A stretch of 64,000 nt of DNA from Priestia abyssalis (GTDB lineage Bacteria > Bacillota > Bacilli > Bacillales > Bacillaceae_H), in assembly GCF_002019595.1 (NCBI RefSeq), contig NZ_KV917369.1, positions 2,930,624-2,994,623 of the forward strand. Direction: 5' to 3'. The position numbers and the translations under genes are program-made. The notes under the pieces were generated by a model that was not told the DNA's origin, ran no database searches, and saw only the letters and a program-made list of their open reading frames with translations. Position 1 is the stretch's first letter. The number at the start of each line of letters is the position of its first letter. This document shows positions 1 through 9,314 of the stretch, in pieces.

Positions 1-753
1 CCCGAACACCAGAAAAGCAACAATGGATCCTTCCGAAAAGGTACTGCGAAACGAGGAAGCAATAAACGCATCCGCTTCAGAACATAAAGACAGCACATAT
101 GCCAGCCCCATCATGACAAACGTAGATGAATATTCCCCGCTGCCGATGTCCAGTAAGATTGACGTTTTCACGAATGTTTGCATCGCAGCGGCGACAAATG
201 CTCCAATGATAAGAAATTTCCCGACGGAAAAAAATTCATCGATCGTATGTTTAATGGTTCCGCTAATTTTCGTTTTAAAGTTGGCATAATGGTGGACATG
301 TGCATGATGATCATTCTTCACCTGCGAATCCTTGAATTGAATGGACAAGATAAGACCTACAAGCAAGGCAACAAGAAACGCCAAACCACCGCGGTTCAGC
401 ATCATGCCCCAATCGTTCCCAAACGCAACATACGTTGAAAACAAGACAACCGGATTAATGACAGGTCCTGTCAGCATGAATGGAATGGCCGCATGCAGCG
501 GCACCCCTTTTGCCATCAAACGGCGGGTAATCGGAACGATCCCGCATTCGCAGGCTGGAAATAATGCACCCAAAAAGGCCGCCCATATGACGGAAAGAAA
601 TTTATTTTTCGGAATAGCCTTTGCCATCATTTCCTCTGTTACAAACATTTGAATGATGCCGGAAATAACCACCCCAATCAACACGAAAGGTAATGATTCT
701 ATCAATAAACTAATAAAAATTGTATTCAGTTGTAAGAAAGATTCGTATGTCAT
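1..753 (-). CDS. UPF0718 family permease (YraQ/YcgR type), 3' part outside window
   Basis: The frame is open from an ATG at 753 to the left edge of the window, so the C-terminus is missing. A good ribosome site (GTGAGGAG) precedes the ATG. The product begins MTYESFLQLNTIF and has several hydrophobic segments. It carries the family signature around residues 60-100 (FPACECGIVPITRRLM and PFMLTGPVINPVVLFSTY) and a His-rich loop (DHHAHVHHY) between membrane segments. Members of this family are predicted permeases; the substrate is not established, and some members sit beside COG0523 genes. A decayed relative lies at 21472-21722, inside the zinc island. No Zur operator was seen in front of this copy. 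Confidence 0.85.
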   Translation of the reverse strand, partial: MTYESFLQLNTIFISLLIESLPFVLIGVVISGIIQMFVTEEMMAKAIPKNKFLSVIWAAFLGALFPACECGIVPITRRLMAKGVPLHAAIPFMLTGPVINPVVLFSTYVAFGNDWGMMLNRGGLAFLVALLVGLILSIQFKDSQVKNDHHAHVHHYANFKTKISGTIKHTIDEFFSVGKFLIIGAFVAAAMQTFVKTSILLDIGSGEYSSTFVMMGLAYVLSLCSEADAFIASSFRSTFSEGSIVAFLVFG

Positions 754-915
754 AAGACTCCTCACCCAGTTACTCTTTATTTTTCAAATACCGACTCCAT
801 CCATTTTAGCGAAAATGATTGGTTTATGCAAAAAAATTTCATTAAGGCAAAATTATACTATCCATGAAAGAATTCACTTCTTTTTTTATAAAAATATCCC
901 CCACTGGTATTTAGA

Positions 916-960
916 CATGAAAAAGAAGAGGAATAAACGTTTATCCTCTTCTTTTTCATG
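916..960. terminator. Long perfect inverted repeat, probable terminator
   Basis: CATGAAAAAGAAGAGGA pairs with TCCTCTTCTTTTTCATG around a short AT-rich loop. It lies just downstream of the RsbR-like gene and upstream of the permease gene, both on the minus strand. It fits a Rho-independent terminator of the former. Confidence 0.7.
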
Positions 961-982
961 TTCTGTATCTTTTTAATCCATC

Positions 983-1831
983 CTAGGTTAACTCAGTATG
1001 AGAAGCAATCGCCTGTGAAAGCGTCGATTTAATCGATATTTTGTCAAAGGATAATCCTAGTTGCAAAGCGGTCATTGCGATTTCAGGTCTGATACCTGAT
1101 ATCGTCGATTTCACTCCGAGAAGCTCTAGCGCCTCAATCAACTGAAAGATTTGATGGGCAACCATCGTATCGACCATCACGACCCCTGATAAGTCGATAT
1201 AAAGATGGGCTACACGGTTGCCGGCACATTGTTTAAGCGTATTTTCCAAAATCATTTTCGCCCTTGCCGTATCGATATCCCCTACTAATGGAAGCAACGC
1301 GGTGTCGTTATTAAGTGTAATAACGGGCGAACTTAGCTCATTGATCATTTCCTGCTGGGCTTTTAGCTGGATATTTGAATACTTATGGAACCCTTCCACA
1401 AATTTAAGTATTGTAATATCAAGACCTTTAATAATAAGCCCATTCCATTTATCCACGTCATTTTGATCAATTTCTCCGTCATATTCGCTGACAAATTTTT
1501 TTATATAGTCCAGATACTGTGCCCGAACTCTCATAAATTCTCTAATAATATAATGAATGGGTGTTCTCAAATGTTGGCTATCTTTTGCAATTTTGACGAC
1601 CCACTCTTCAAGTGAGCGAAAAAAAGAGGATTCCTCTTTAACAAAGATATCAGCAAAATAAAGATGGAACTCATAATTTTGTTCTTTTAACGTTTGAACT
1701 ACTTCCAGGTCTGCCGAAGCATAAACGGATGCAGGATCGTTGTCTTTCAAGGAACCGTGCCATTCTTCTGTTAGCTGCCGGGCATGGTTTAATAAAAAAG
1801 TACGTAACGCATGATTCTTCTCCAATTTCAT
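983..1831 (-). CDS. RsbR-type STAS domain protein (stressosome component)
   Basis: The C-terminal ~110 residues form a STAS domain with the RsbR-type segment DLSGVVMVDTMVAHQIFQ and the closing motif ISGIRPEIAMTALQLGL. The N-terminal ~150 residues resemble the non-haem globin sensor half of RsbR paralogues. In the family, these proteins build the stressosome with RsbS and RsbT and feed environmental stress to sigma-B; the Thr in VVDT/MVDT is a phosphorylation site in characterised members. The frame stays open to 1921, but the start at 1831 (MKLEKNHALR), with GGAAGGGG just upstream, gives the usual family length. The gene stands alone, with no rsbS or rsbT nearby, as is usual for the dispersed paralogues. 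Confidence 0.85.
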   Translation of the reverse strand: MKLEKNHALRTFLLNHARQLTEEWHGSLKDNDPASVYASADLEVVQTLKEQNYEFHLYFADIFVKEESSFFRSLEEWVVKIAKDSQHLRTPIHYIIREFMRVRAQYLDYIKKFVSEYDGEIDQNDVDKWNGLIIKGLDITILKFVEGFHKYSNIQLKAQQEMINELSSPVITLNNDTALLPLVGDIDTARAKMILENTLKQCAGNRVAHLYIDLSGVVMVDTMVAHQIFQLIEALELLGVKSTISGIRPEIAMTALQLGLSFDKISIKSTLSQAIASHTELT

Positions 1832-2021
1832 TCCCCTTCCAAACACCTTCGTCATTCCCATCCATCTGTCAGGTTGGAAGAAATGAGATGATTCTGCTCT
1901 AATAGGCAATAAAATTCTCACTGGTTGAAGGTTGACTTTAGATTTTGCTATTTTCCAAAGTATAACATACCTGCTCTCTTTCAGTGAATGATTCGCTTGA
2001 AGACTATTCTACTATATAAAT

Positions 2022-2170
2022 TGATTTAGAAGATTTGACATGACCAAAGAACGGCCCTGTCTATTCTTCTAACCCTTAGGGGCGGATTCAAGTTATCTGG
2101 ACCACCGATTGTGAATTGCTCTGGATAAAAATGAAGACGTGTCGAGTTATTACGTGGAATGTATATAGAT
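2022..2170 (+). repeat. Dispersed hairpin-containing repeat, copy A
   Basis: This non-coding stretch recurs in opposite orientation at 59491-59682. Shared blocks are GATTTAGAAGATTTGACATG ACCAAAGAACGG at one end, GGACCACCGATTGTGAAT in the middle and GTGTCGAGTTATTA plus TGGAATGTATATAGA at the other end. The first block folds on itself (AGAAGA with TCTTCT). Copy A has a shorter middle than copy B. Confidence 0.8.
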
Positions 2171-2177
2171 GCATCGA

Positions 2178-2224
2178 CACGAAAACGAAGGCCCTTCGCT
2201 GTAAAAGAGACCTTCGTTTTCGTG
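2178..2224. terminator. Terminator-like hairpin 3' of the acidic lipoprotein gene
   Basis: CACGAAAACGAAGG pairs with CCTTCGTTTTCGTG. It lies 50 bp beyond the stop of the minus-strand lipoprotein gene and next to repeat copy A. Confidence 0.6.
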
Positions 2225-2273
2225 ATTTATTAGCATGGAAGTTTCCTACTATATAATTAGAAAGATTTTTTCA

Positions 2274-2621
2274 TTAATTGGTTTCTGGATTTTTATTATC
2301 CAGCTCGTCCTTTTTCTCGCCGTCACTGATGCCATTGTCTTGGTCGACTCCATCACCGACTCCACTGTCTTCCATTTCTTGCTCGATTTCATTTGCTTCT
2401 TGCTCAGCTTTTTGTTCTGCTTGCTCCATTTCTGTTTCAGCTTGTTTTTCAGTTTCGTTCACTTCAGCTTCATTTTCTTTATCCAGCTCATCTTGTTGCT
2501 CTCCGTCGCTGACGCCGTTATCCTGGTCGACTCCATCGCCGCACGCGGTTAATCCTCCAAGTGTTAATGCTGCAGCCATTCCCCCAACTAGTAGTTTTTT
2601 GTTCCAAATTGATTTCATCAT
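2274..2621 (-). CDS. Acidic lipoprotein with an internal duplicated motif
   Basis: The 115-residue product starts with a lipoprotein signal peptide (MMKSIWNKKLLVGG..., lipobox LTAC with Cys27), so it is expected to be anchored outside the membrane. The mature part is almost all Glu, Asp, Gln, Asn and Lys. A motif GDGVDQDNGVSDGE..DELD directly after the lipid anchor recurs near the C-terminus as GDGVDQDNGISDGE..DELD, with a Glu/Gln-rich, probably helical spacer between. The repeat looks like an Asp-rich cation-binding loop, but I do not recognise a family and no function is assigned. Confidence 0.75.
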   Translation of the reverse strand: MMKSIWNKKLLVGGMAAALTLGGLTACGDGVDQDNGVSDGEQQDELDKENEAEVNETEKQAETEMEQAEQKAEQEANEIEQEMEDSGVGDGVDQDNGISDGEKKDELDNKNPETN

Positions 2622-2841
2622 TAGTTCCTCCTTCTGTTCTTTACAAAGTAAGTATGTACAGAAGAATTACCCCGCTTCTTTTTGCTTTAAACATATATTT
2701 CATGTAAATCATAATATTAATATTTGAACAAGAGAAAAAGAAGCAAGAAACGGGCTTTTCTTATCCCGTTACGCTCTAACACCAAACATTCGTTCAGCAG
2801 GAATCATTCAAGTAAATGGCTCTCTGATCGTTCTTGGAAAG

Positions 2842-4566
2842 CTATTGCTTTTCCCTTGACAAAGGTAATGTAATGGTGAAGGTGGTTCCAGTGTTGACCT
2901 TGCTATCCGCATGAATGGTCCCTTCATGGCTTTCGATAATTTGGAAACAAACCATCAGACCAAGACCCGTTCCTTTTTCTTTTGTGGTATAAAAGGGTTC
3001 TCCTATCCTGCTCAATAGTTCTTTTGGGATACCGTTCCCTTGATCTTGGATTTGAATAACAATATTTTCTTTCATTTCTTTTATAGTAAGAACGATACTT
3101 CCAGCACTGTCCATCGCGTCTATTGCGTTTTTAATCAAATTGATGAAGACTTGCTTCATTTTCGTATTTTCACAGTTCAAATACAGTTCCTCGCAATTTG
3201 CTTGTTTGATTATCTCTATATTTTTCATATTTGCCTGAGGGGTTAATAGCACTATGACATCGTCAATTAGCTGAATGATATTATAACTTCTTTTATTGTC
3301 AGAATGGGGCTTTGCAAGAGTTAACAACTCACTTGAAATTTGCTCGATCCGAGAAAGTTCCCCCTCTATCACGCTATAATACAGTTCTTCTCCCTCATTC
3401 GTGGCCTTCAGCATATGAAAAAAACCTTTAATGGCAGTCAAAGGGTTACGTAATTCATGCGCAATACTTGCCGCAAGCTCTCCTACAATATTCATTTTCT
3501 CAGAACGGATCATTAACATTTCATTTTCTTTCTCGTGGGTAATATCTACAAAAGAGTGCAAAATGGCGGGTTCTTCCTCATAAGTTATCTCGATAGATTT
3601 TACTAGGTATTGTCTTACATTACCATTCTTAAAGCTAAATTGATGTTCTCGCGGAATCCTATTATGGGGGGTAACAACATTTTTATCATAGTCTTCAAAA
3701 AATATGTACAGTTGATCTTCTACTCCAAGATTCCCTTCTCTAATCGAGAATTGTTCCTGTGCTACACCGTTTAGAAAAAGGATACTGGCTTCCCTCCTAA
3801 TAATGGTAGGTATGGGCAATTCGTCTATAATATTTCGAAGTTTTTGCTCATTTTGTATAATCAACTCGTTGTTTAATTTAACAAGACTATTCTCTATCAT
3901 TAAATGATTGTTTCGATCTCGAAGTTTCTTATTTTGTTTTTCCAGTCTTCGCAGCCTTTCCATTTCTTCATTAGACGGAAAATAAAGATGTTCTCTTTTG
4001 TACAAAGGAGATAAACAATATTCACTATCTGTCATAAAATGAGTATGTGTCTTCATTAACTCATTCTGGACGTAGGCAGGTATGATTAAACCGTTGTATG
4101 CACAGACCGAAATCATTTTGTTTTTGGAAATGAATTCTTCACAATTACATTCATATATTCTTAGTTTTTCTAAAGTAGATTCATTCTCCGGGAAGGGAAC
4201 GCAGCCCCAGGTTCGTATTGTATAGCCTTTCTCAAGAAAGGGCATAAGCAAGCTAATTAGCTTTTCGTCACCATTCACATTAAACTGATCTCCTACCATA
4301 TACATTTCCGTACTGTCCATAAAAATGACATTGTGGAGGAGAGCCGTAACAAGCCTCTTTGATTTCACTGCATCCTTAACTTGTCCGATCAACTCTTTTG
4401 TCTCAACAAATAGAATAACCTCATTTTTGGCTAGTCCTTCGAGGATAAAACTAATGGCATTAGCAATGTATTTATCGACTTCATTATAGATATAAAGAAT
4501 ATGGGCTCTTCCTTCTAGAGCTGATGAATGATTTGTCAATGTATTAATTCGGTGTACACCATGCAT
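2842..4566 (-). CDS. MEDS-PAS sensor histidine kinase
   Basis: The 574-residue product has no membrane segment. Residues ~15-185 match the MEDS sensory domain (HILYIYNEVDKYIANAISFI...). A coiled coil follows (~200-245), then a PAS-like domain (~245-345), HisKA with phospho-acceptor His370 in SIAHELRNPLTAIKGF, and a HATPase domain with N box (INLIKNAIDAM) and G boxes (GNGIP, GTGLGL). It should autophosphorylate in the cytoplasm in response to an unknown cue. The layout resembles sporulation/phosphorelay kinases of Bacillus; no response regulator is adjacent, which fits an orphan phosphorelay input. Confidence 0.9.
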   Translation of the reverse strand: MHGVHRINTLTNHSSALEGRAHILYIYNEVDKYIANAISFILEGLAKNEVILFVETKELIGQVKDAVKSKRLVTALLHNVIFMDSTEMYMVGDQFNVNGDEKLISLLMPFLEKGYTIRTWGCVPFPENESTLEKLRIYECNCEEFISKNKMISVCAYNGLIIPAYVQNELMKTHTHFMTDSEYCLSPLYKREHLYFPSNEEMERLRRLEKQNKKLRDRNNHLMIENSLVKLNNELIIQNEQKLRNIIDELPIPTIIRREASILFLNGVAQEQFSIREGNLGVEDQLYIFFEDYDKNVVTPHNRIPREHQFSFKNGNVRQYLVKSIEITYEEEPAILHSFVDITHEKENEMLMIRSEKMNIVGELAASIAHELRNPLTAIKGFFHMLKATNEGEELYYSVIEGELSRIEQISSELLTLAKPHSDNKRSYNIIQLIDDVIVLLTPQANMKNIEIIKQANCEELYLNCENTKMKQVFINLIKNAIDAMDSAGSIVLTIKEMKENIVIQIQDQGNGIPKELLSRIGEPFYTTKEKGTGLGLMVCFQIIESHEGTIHADSKVNTGTTFTITLPLSREKQ

Positions 4567-4841
4567 ATCTCATTCTCCTAACCATTTCTTGTCATCAATT
4601 ATACCCGGATTTTCCTGCCTTAATAGTATCATTTAATCTTTAAAAAAACTTAAATTTTATTTATTTTCTTAATATTAAAAAATATTGAGTGATTCTTCCC
4701 TTTCTATTACATACGAACGACTGTTTTACATGATAGGAATGCTGCTCTGGTTGCTCTATAAAAAGAAGGCAGCTCATTTTGAAGAGGTGCACATGCAGTT
4801 GAACATGGGGATACATATGGATTCGATAGAGTTTAAACATT

Positions 4842-4883
4842 AAAAAAGGGCCGAACATTCTCTTGTAAATGCTCGGCCCTTTT
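4842..4883 (-). terminator. Rho-independent terminator of ppc
   Basis: Read on the minus strand, AAAGGGCCGAGCATT pairs with AATGTTCGGCCC and is followed by a T-run. It lies 24 bp after the ppc stop. Confidence 0.85.
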
Positions 4884-4906
4884 GGTGAGAAGCGTAAGAT
4901 TGCTTA

Positions 4907-7672
4907 TCAGCCTGTATTGCGAAGCCCTGCTGCAACGCCGTTAATGGTGAGCAGCACTTCACGTAATAGCTGGCTTGCCCCTTCGTCATTTTCCGCCTTG
5001 CCGCGAAGCTCTGAAATCAATTGCACTTGAAGGAAGTTCAATGGATCGACATATGGATTGCGAAGCTTGACCGATTCTTTAATGTTTGGAATATGATCAA
5101 GCAGATCTGCTTGTCCTGTAATATGCAGAACCATTTCTTTCGTTTGATTGTATTCATTCAGGATTTCGCCGAAGATTCTTTTTTCGACCGTTTCGTCTTT
5201 GACCATATCCGCATATTCTTTTGCTGTTGTCACATCCGCTTTTGTTAATGCCATTTGCAGATTATCGATTGTGGAACGGAAAAACGGCCAGTTGCAATAC
5301 ATCTGCTGCAGCAGCTCCAAGTTTTCTTGCTTTTCGGCAAAACGCTTCAAGCCCGTGCCTGCGGCAAACCATGCCGGAAGCAGTTGGCGGCTTTGTGTCC
5401 ATGCAAACACCCACGGAATGGCCCGCAAATCTTCAAAACGTCCGCTTCCCTTTCGGCTCATCGGTCTTGAACCGATATTAAGCGCTCCAAGCTCAAGTAA
5501 AGGTGTCGCCTGCTTAAAGTACGTCAAAAAGTCTGGATCTTTAAAGACTAGAGATTGGTATTTCTCCAATGCGATCGCTGAAATTTCATCCATTGCCTGC
5601 TCCCATTCAGTAGAACGAGAAAAGTTTTGTTCCGCCTCCTTTGAAACACGGGCAATTGCTGTCAGCAAAGTAGAAGTGGCCTGTTCCAAGCCGCGATAGG
5701 CAATGTCAGGAAGCAAATAACGAGAAGATAGAACTTCCCCTTGCTCTGTGATTTTCACGCCGTCTCCCAATGTTTCGGCCGGCTGTGATAATAGGCTGCG
5801 TGTAAGAGGACCGCCCCCGCGTCCCAATGAGCCCCCGCGTCCATGGAAAAACTTCAAGCGAACATCATACTTTTTCGCCATATCGTGGATTTCCTGCTGC
5901 GCCTTATATAATTTCCAGTTCGCCGTCAGCGTTCCGCCGTCTTTACTGCTGTCCGAATAGCCAAGCATAATTTCCTGCAAATCGTTGCGGACGGATAGAT
6001 GCTTGCGGTATAAATCCATTTGGAACAATTGTTCCATCATCTTCGGTCCGAATGTTAAATCATCAATTGTTTCAAGCAATGGTGCGATATGCAGCTTGCT
6101 TGTAACCCGTCCATCCGGATACACGCGGTACAATCCCACTTCTTTTGCTAACACAAGTACCTCTAACAGGTCGCTTGCTGATTGCGTCATACTGATTAAA
6201 TATACTTCAATGGCACGGTCACCAAATTCCTCATGCGCTCGTCTAATCATTCGGAACACTTCGATGATTTCCTGCGTTTCCGGTGAAAATTTGTCGAAAA
6301 TGGAAATTAACGGCCTTCTGTCTTGCAGAACATTCGTTAACACACGTACCTTCTCTTCTTCCGTCAATGCCTTATAATCAGAGGCAATGTTGACGTTTTG
6401 GAAGATTTCAGCAATTGCTGCTTCATGCTCACCGCTATGGTTTCGGATATCAAGAGACGCTAGGTGGAAGCCGAACAGTTCCACTTGGCGAACCAATTTT
6501 TGCAGCAGTTTCAGCGTATAACCGTTTGGATGGTGCGCTTCAATGCTTTTTTGGATAATCGATAAATCATGAAGGAGCTCTTCAGATGATGTGTAGCCGT
6601 TGCTGTCTTTGCCGACATTTTGCAGCTTCTTCAGCATAATTGTGACTTTACAGCGATATACTTCATCCTCGTTCCGCCATTTTTCGTTTTCTTCAAGCAA
6701 TCCTTTTTCCTTTTCGATGGATGCTAAAAGCTCGTCGCTGACCTTCACCCTTCTAGTTGAGTGGCTTAATCGTTTTTGCAGTTCTTGCAGCCCCTCTTTA
6801 TATTTACTTAACGCTAAATGGCGTTGTCTTTGCAGCGTTTTCCACGTCGTTTCAGCCGTTACATTCGGGTTCCCGTCACGGTCGCCGCCAATCCATGAAC
6901 CAAATCGAAGGAATGTAGGAACATGCCATTTTTGATCGTATTGTTCAAAAAGCAGCTGCTCTAAATCTTGATGGATTTGCGGCAGTACATCAAATAACGT
7001 TTCGTCAAAATAATACAGTCCGTTTGAAACCTCATTCATGACCGTCAGCTTTTGGTCTCTCAGTTCATCTGTTTGCCATAGCGCCGTAATTTCATTAAAC
7101 AAACTTTCTTCAAGTGCCTGTTTCTCGCGTTTTGAGCACGGTTGATCCAATTGCTGCAATAAACGCGCGATTCGCTGATGGATTTGCAGCACGGTTCGTC
7201 TTGTCGCTTCTGTCGGATGCGCTGTGATGATAAGCTCGAGCGATAGTGTTTGCAGGAGCTCTGTCACCATGTCGGGAGAAACTTGATTTTCCGCCAAAGA
7301 AGCAACCCCTTCTTCAAGAGAACCGGGTTGGATCGCGGTCTCCTCCAAATATTGATATTCACGGCGCCTGCGGATACGGTGGTTTTGTTCGGCCACATTC
7401 ACAAGTTGAAGATAAATCGAAAAAAAGCGAATGACTTGCTGTCTTAACGGCGATTGTAACTGGCGCATTTCCTCTTTTAGCTGTGCATACGTAGAAGAAT
7501 CGTTATCCTCGCGCAATGTTTTTGCCATCGTTCGAATGTTTTCTATTTTATCAACTAGAGCTTGTCCGCCTTCATGAAGGAGAACTTGATCCAGTAGTTG
7601 TCCGAGGAATTTTGCATCTTCCGCTAATGGGTTGATTGAGTTCTCTTTCTTTTCCGATAATGTCACTGTCAT
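4907..7672 (-). CDS. ppc: Phosphoenolpyruvate carboxylase
   Basis: The ~921-residue product carboxylates PEP with bicarbonate to form oxaloacetate, replenishing the TCA cycle in the cytoplasm. Diagnostic motifs are the catalytic-His segment TAHPTEATRRTVLQIHQRI, the glycine loop FHGRGGSLGRGGGP, GSRPMSRKGSGRFEDLRAIP and the conserved C-terminal TINGVAAGLRNTG. Length and termini are those of a complete bacterial enzyme. The frame opens with an upstream GTG at 7684, but AAAGGTGAGGGG sits at proper spacing before the ATG at 7672 (MTVTLSEKKEN). The gene is monocistronic with its own terminator. Confidence 0.97.
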   Translation of the reverse strand: MTVTLSEKKENSINPLAEDAKFLGQLLDQVLLHEGGQALVDKIENIRTMAKTLREDNDSSTYAQLKEEMRQLQSPLRQQVIRFFSIYLQLVNVAEQNHRIRRRREYQYLEETAIQPGSLEEGVASLAENQVSPDMVTELLQTLSLELIITAHPTEATRRTVLQIHQRIARLLQQLDQPCSKREKQALEESLFNEITALWQTDELRDQKLTVMNEVSNGLYYFDETLFDVLPQIHQDLEQLLFEQYDQKWHVPTFLRFGSWIGGDRDGNPNVTAETTWKTLQRQRHLALSKYKEGLQELQKRLSHSTRRVKVSDELLASIEKEKGLLEENEKWRNEDEVYRCKVTIMLKKLQNVGKDSNGYTSSEELLHDLSIIQKSIEAHHPNGYTLKLLQKLVRQVELFGFHLASLDIRNHSGEHEAAIAEIFQNVNIASDYKALTEEEKVRVLTNVLQDRRPLISIFDKFSPETQEIIEVFRMIRRAHEEFGDRAIEVYLISMTQSASDLLEVLVLAKEVGLYRVYPDGRVTSKLHIAPLLETIDDLTFGPKMMEQLFQMDLYRKHLSVRNDLQEIMLGYSDSSKDGGTLTANWKLYKAQQEIHDMAKKYDVRLKFFHGRGGSLGRGGGPLTRSLLSQPAETLGDGVKITEQGEVLSSRYLLPDIAYRGLEQATSTLLTAIARVSKEAEQNFSRSTEWEQAMDEISAIALEKYQSLVFKDPDFLTYFKQATPLLELGALNIGSRPMSRKGSGRFEDLRAIPWVFAWTQSRQLLPAWFAAGTGLKRFAEKQENLELLQQMYCNWPFFRSTIDNLQMALTKADVTTAKEYADMVKDETVEKRIFGEILNEYNQTKEMVLHITGQADLLDHIPNIKESVKLRNPYVDPLNFLQVQLISELRGKAENDEGASQLLREVLLTINGVAAGLRNTG

Positions 7673-7783
7673 GTTTCCCCTCACCTTTCAAAATAGTATC
7701 GTCATGTTTTTCATGATGATACTGGATACTTGACTTATTACAGTCGTTCTCCCCCTCATATTTATGAGTTCCAAACCTCACTT

Positions 7784-7819
7784 GGACACAATACGTCCCA
7801 AAAGGACGTATTGCGTCCC
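7784..7819. promoter_or_regulatory. Near-perfect palindrome in the ppc/pgl intergenic region
   Basis: GGACACAATACGTCC and GGACGTATTGCGTCC flank a five-base A-rich loop about 110 bp upstream of the ppc start. No T-run follows on the minus strand, so it is more likely an operator or mRNA leader structure than a terminator. The rest of the 455-bp interval shows no coding sequence. Confidence 0.5.
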
Positions 7820-8064
7820 TATTAAAGTGAATGATACCATCATTACTATAGTGTTTTTTATTCTACCAGTGTTGAACTTTTTTCACAATAAGTTATTATA
7901 TTTTTTAGAATTTTTATTTAATTGGTTGTTTATTCCCAGCGGTTCTTAGAAGCGAAATACGGTTTTCTCTTCAGATGTAAAAGATGGGTTGGCACGTACG
8001 CTTTTTTTCTGCCAAGGGGAATAGTTCAAGGAAAGGCTTAACCTTATTTCCTTCGATAAAGCTT

Positions 8065-8127
8065 ATGTTATAATGTTGTCGAGAAAAGGCCCGTCCTGCG
8101 GGATACTTTGAGAGGAGCATACGAAAT
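8065..8127 (+). promoter_or_regulatory. Probable promoter and RBS of the lactonase gene
   Basis: A TATAAT hexamer (in GTTATAATG, near 8070) and the ribosome site GAGAGGAGC lie 5' of the ATG at 8128. The -35 element is not clear. Confidence 0.4.
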
Positions 8128-9189
8128 ATGACAGATAACAGGAAATTTATCGGGTATGTAGGAACCTACACAAAAGGCGACAGCAAAGGAATCTATACGT
8201 TTACGCTCGATACGGAAGCGGCGAAAATTACGGATGTGAAAGAAGCAGCGCACTTGGAGAACCCTACATATGTCACCGTCAGCCAAAATAATCAATATCT
8301 TTATGCAGTCGTCAAAAAAGGAGATACAGGCGGTGTAGCCGCTTATTCCATTGACCAGCAAACGGGAGCACTGACAGCACTAAACGACCAAGTATTAGAA
8401 GGAGCTTCCCCTTGTCATGTGAGCATTGACAGCAAAAATCGCCATGTCGTGACAGCCAATTACCATAAAGGAACGATTGAATCGTATGTTGTCAATCAAG
8501 AGGATGGAACCGTTCAACCGGCTATCTCCATTATGCAGCATAAAGGATCCGGCCCGAATCAAGAAAGACAGGAAAAACCACACGCACATTATGCCGGATT
8601 TACGCCTGACGAAAAATATGTAGCGGGCGTTGATTTAGGAACCGATGAACTCATTACATATGAAATGAATGATGGTGTGTTAACAAAAGTGAACACATTG
8701 TCCGTCAAACCAGGAAGCGGACCAAGACATCTTGCGTTTCATCCGAACGGAAAATACGCCTATATCATGACAGAGCTCAGTTCAGAAGTCATTGTTTTAG
8801 CGTACAATGCAGAAAACGGCGTTTTTACCGAGCTGCAATACATTTCGACCATCCCTCAAGACTTTACGGAAAACAACCAGGGAAGCGCCATCCACCTCTC
8901 TTCTGACGGCCGCTTCGTATATGCCGGAAACCGCGGCCATGACAGCATTGCCGTCTTCTCTGTGAATCAAGAGTCCGGGGAGCTTACTTTTGTTGAACAT
9001 ACCTCAACGGAAGGAAATTGGCCTCGTGATTTCATGTTGGATCCAACGGAAAAATTCCTGATTGCCTCCAACCAGGAATCCCATAATCTTGTGTTATTTT
9101 CAAGAGACGAGGCGGCAGGAACATTGACGCTTCTTCAGTCTGATGTTACCGTCCCTTATCCGGTATGCATCAAGTTTTTCAATATGTAA
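8128..9189 (+). CDS. pgl: 6-phosphogluconolactonase, beta-propeller (YkgB/Pgl) family
   Basis: The 353-residue product starts FIGYVGTYTKGDSKGIYTF, the typical N-terminus of the seven-bladed beta-propeller lactonases. It keeps the family segments GASPCHVSID, SGPNQERQEKPHAHYAGFTPD, GSGPRHLAFHPNGKYAY and TEGNWPRDFMLDPTEKFLIASNQ. The enzyme hydrolyses 6-phosphogluconolactone to 6-phosphogluconate in the oxidative pentose phosphate pathway. The length is full and no signal peptide is present, fitting a cytoplasmic enzyme. The gene is a single unit with a hairpin just after it. Confidence 0.92.
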   Translation: MTDNRKFIGYVGTYTKGDSKGIYTFTLDTEAAKITDVKEAAHLENPTYVTVSQNNQYLYAVVKKGDTGGVAAYSIDQQTGALTALNDQVLEGASPCHVSIDSKNRHVVTANYHKGTIESYVVNQEDGTVQPAISIMQHKGSGPNQERQEKPHAHYAGFTPDEKYVAGVDLGTDELITYEMNDGVLTKVNTLSVKPGSGPRHLAFHPNGKYAYIMTELSSEVIVLAYNAENGVFTELQYISTIPQDFTENNQGSAIHLSSDGRFVYAGNRGHDSIAVFSVNQESGELTFVEHTSTEGNWPRDFMLDPTEKFLIASNQESHNLVLFSRDEAAGTLTLLQSDVTVPYPVCIKFFNM

Positions 9190-9194
9190 ATAAT

Positions 9195-9240
9195 ATAAGC
9201 ATTCGGGAAGCGTCCTAATGGCCGCTTCCCGAATGCTTAT
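9195..9240. terminator. Hairpin 3' of pgl
   Basis: ATAAGCATTCGGGAAGCG pairs perfectly with CGCTTCCCGAATGCTTAT. It has no strong T-run, but its position directly after the stop fits a terminator. Confidence 0.65.
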
Positions 9241-9314
9241 GCAAGAACATTTGTGACCTTATTCAGGATGAACGAACAAAAAAGCACAAATGAGATAAAA
9301 ATCAACCATAAACG

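Noticed and set aside
653..976. 107-codon plus-strand frame over the permease 5' end and terminator
   Set aside because: It is antisense to the permease start and runs through a perfect terminator hairpin; no RBS.
2278..2727. 149-codon Ser-rich plus-strand frame
   Set aside because: It is the antisense of the acidic lipoprotein gene; the Ser runs come from Glu/Asp codons read backwards, and it has no RBS.
4661..4858. 65-codon minus-strand frame between the kinase and ppc
   Set aside because: It crosses the ppc terminator, has no RBS and has unbiased composition.
5148..5699. 183-codon plus-strand frame inside ppc
   Set aside because: It is a shadow of the strongly supported ppc coding strand.
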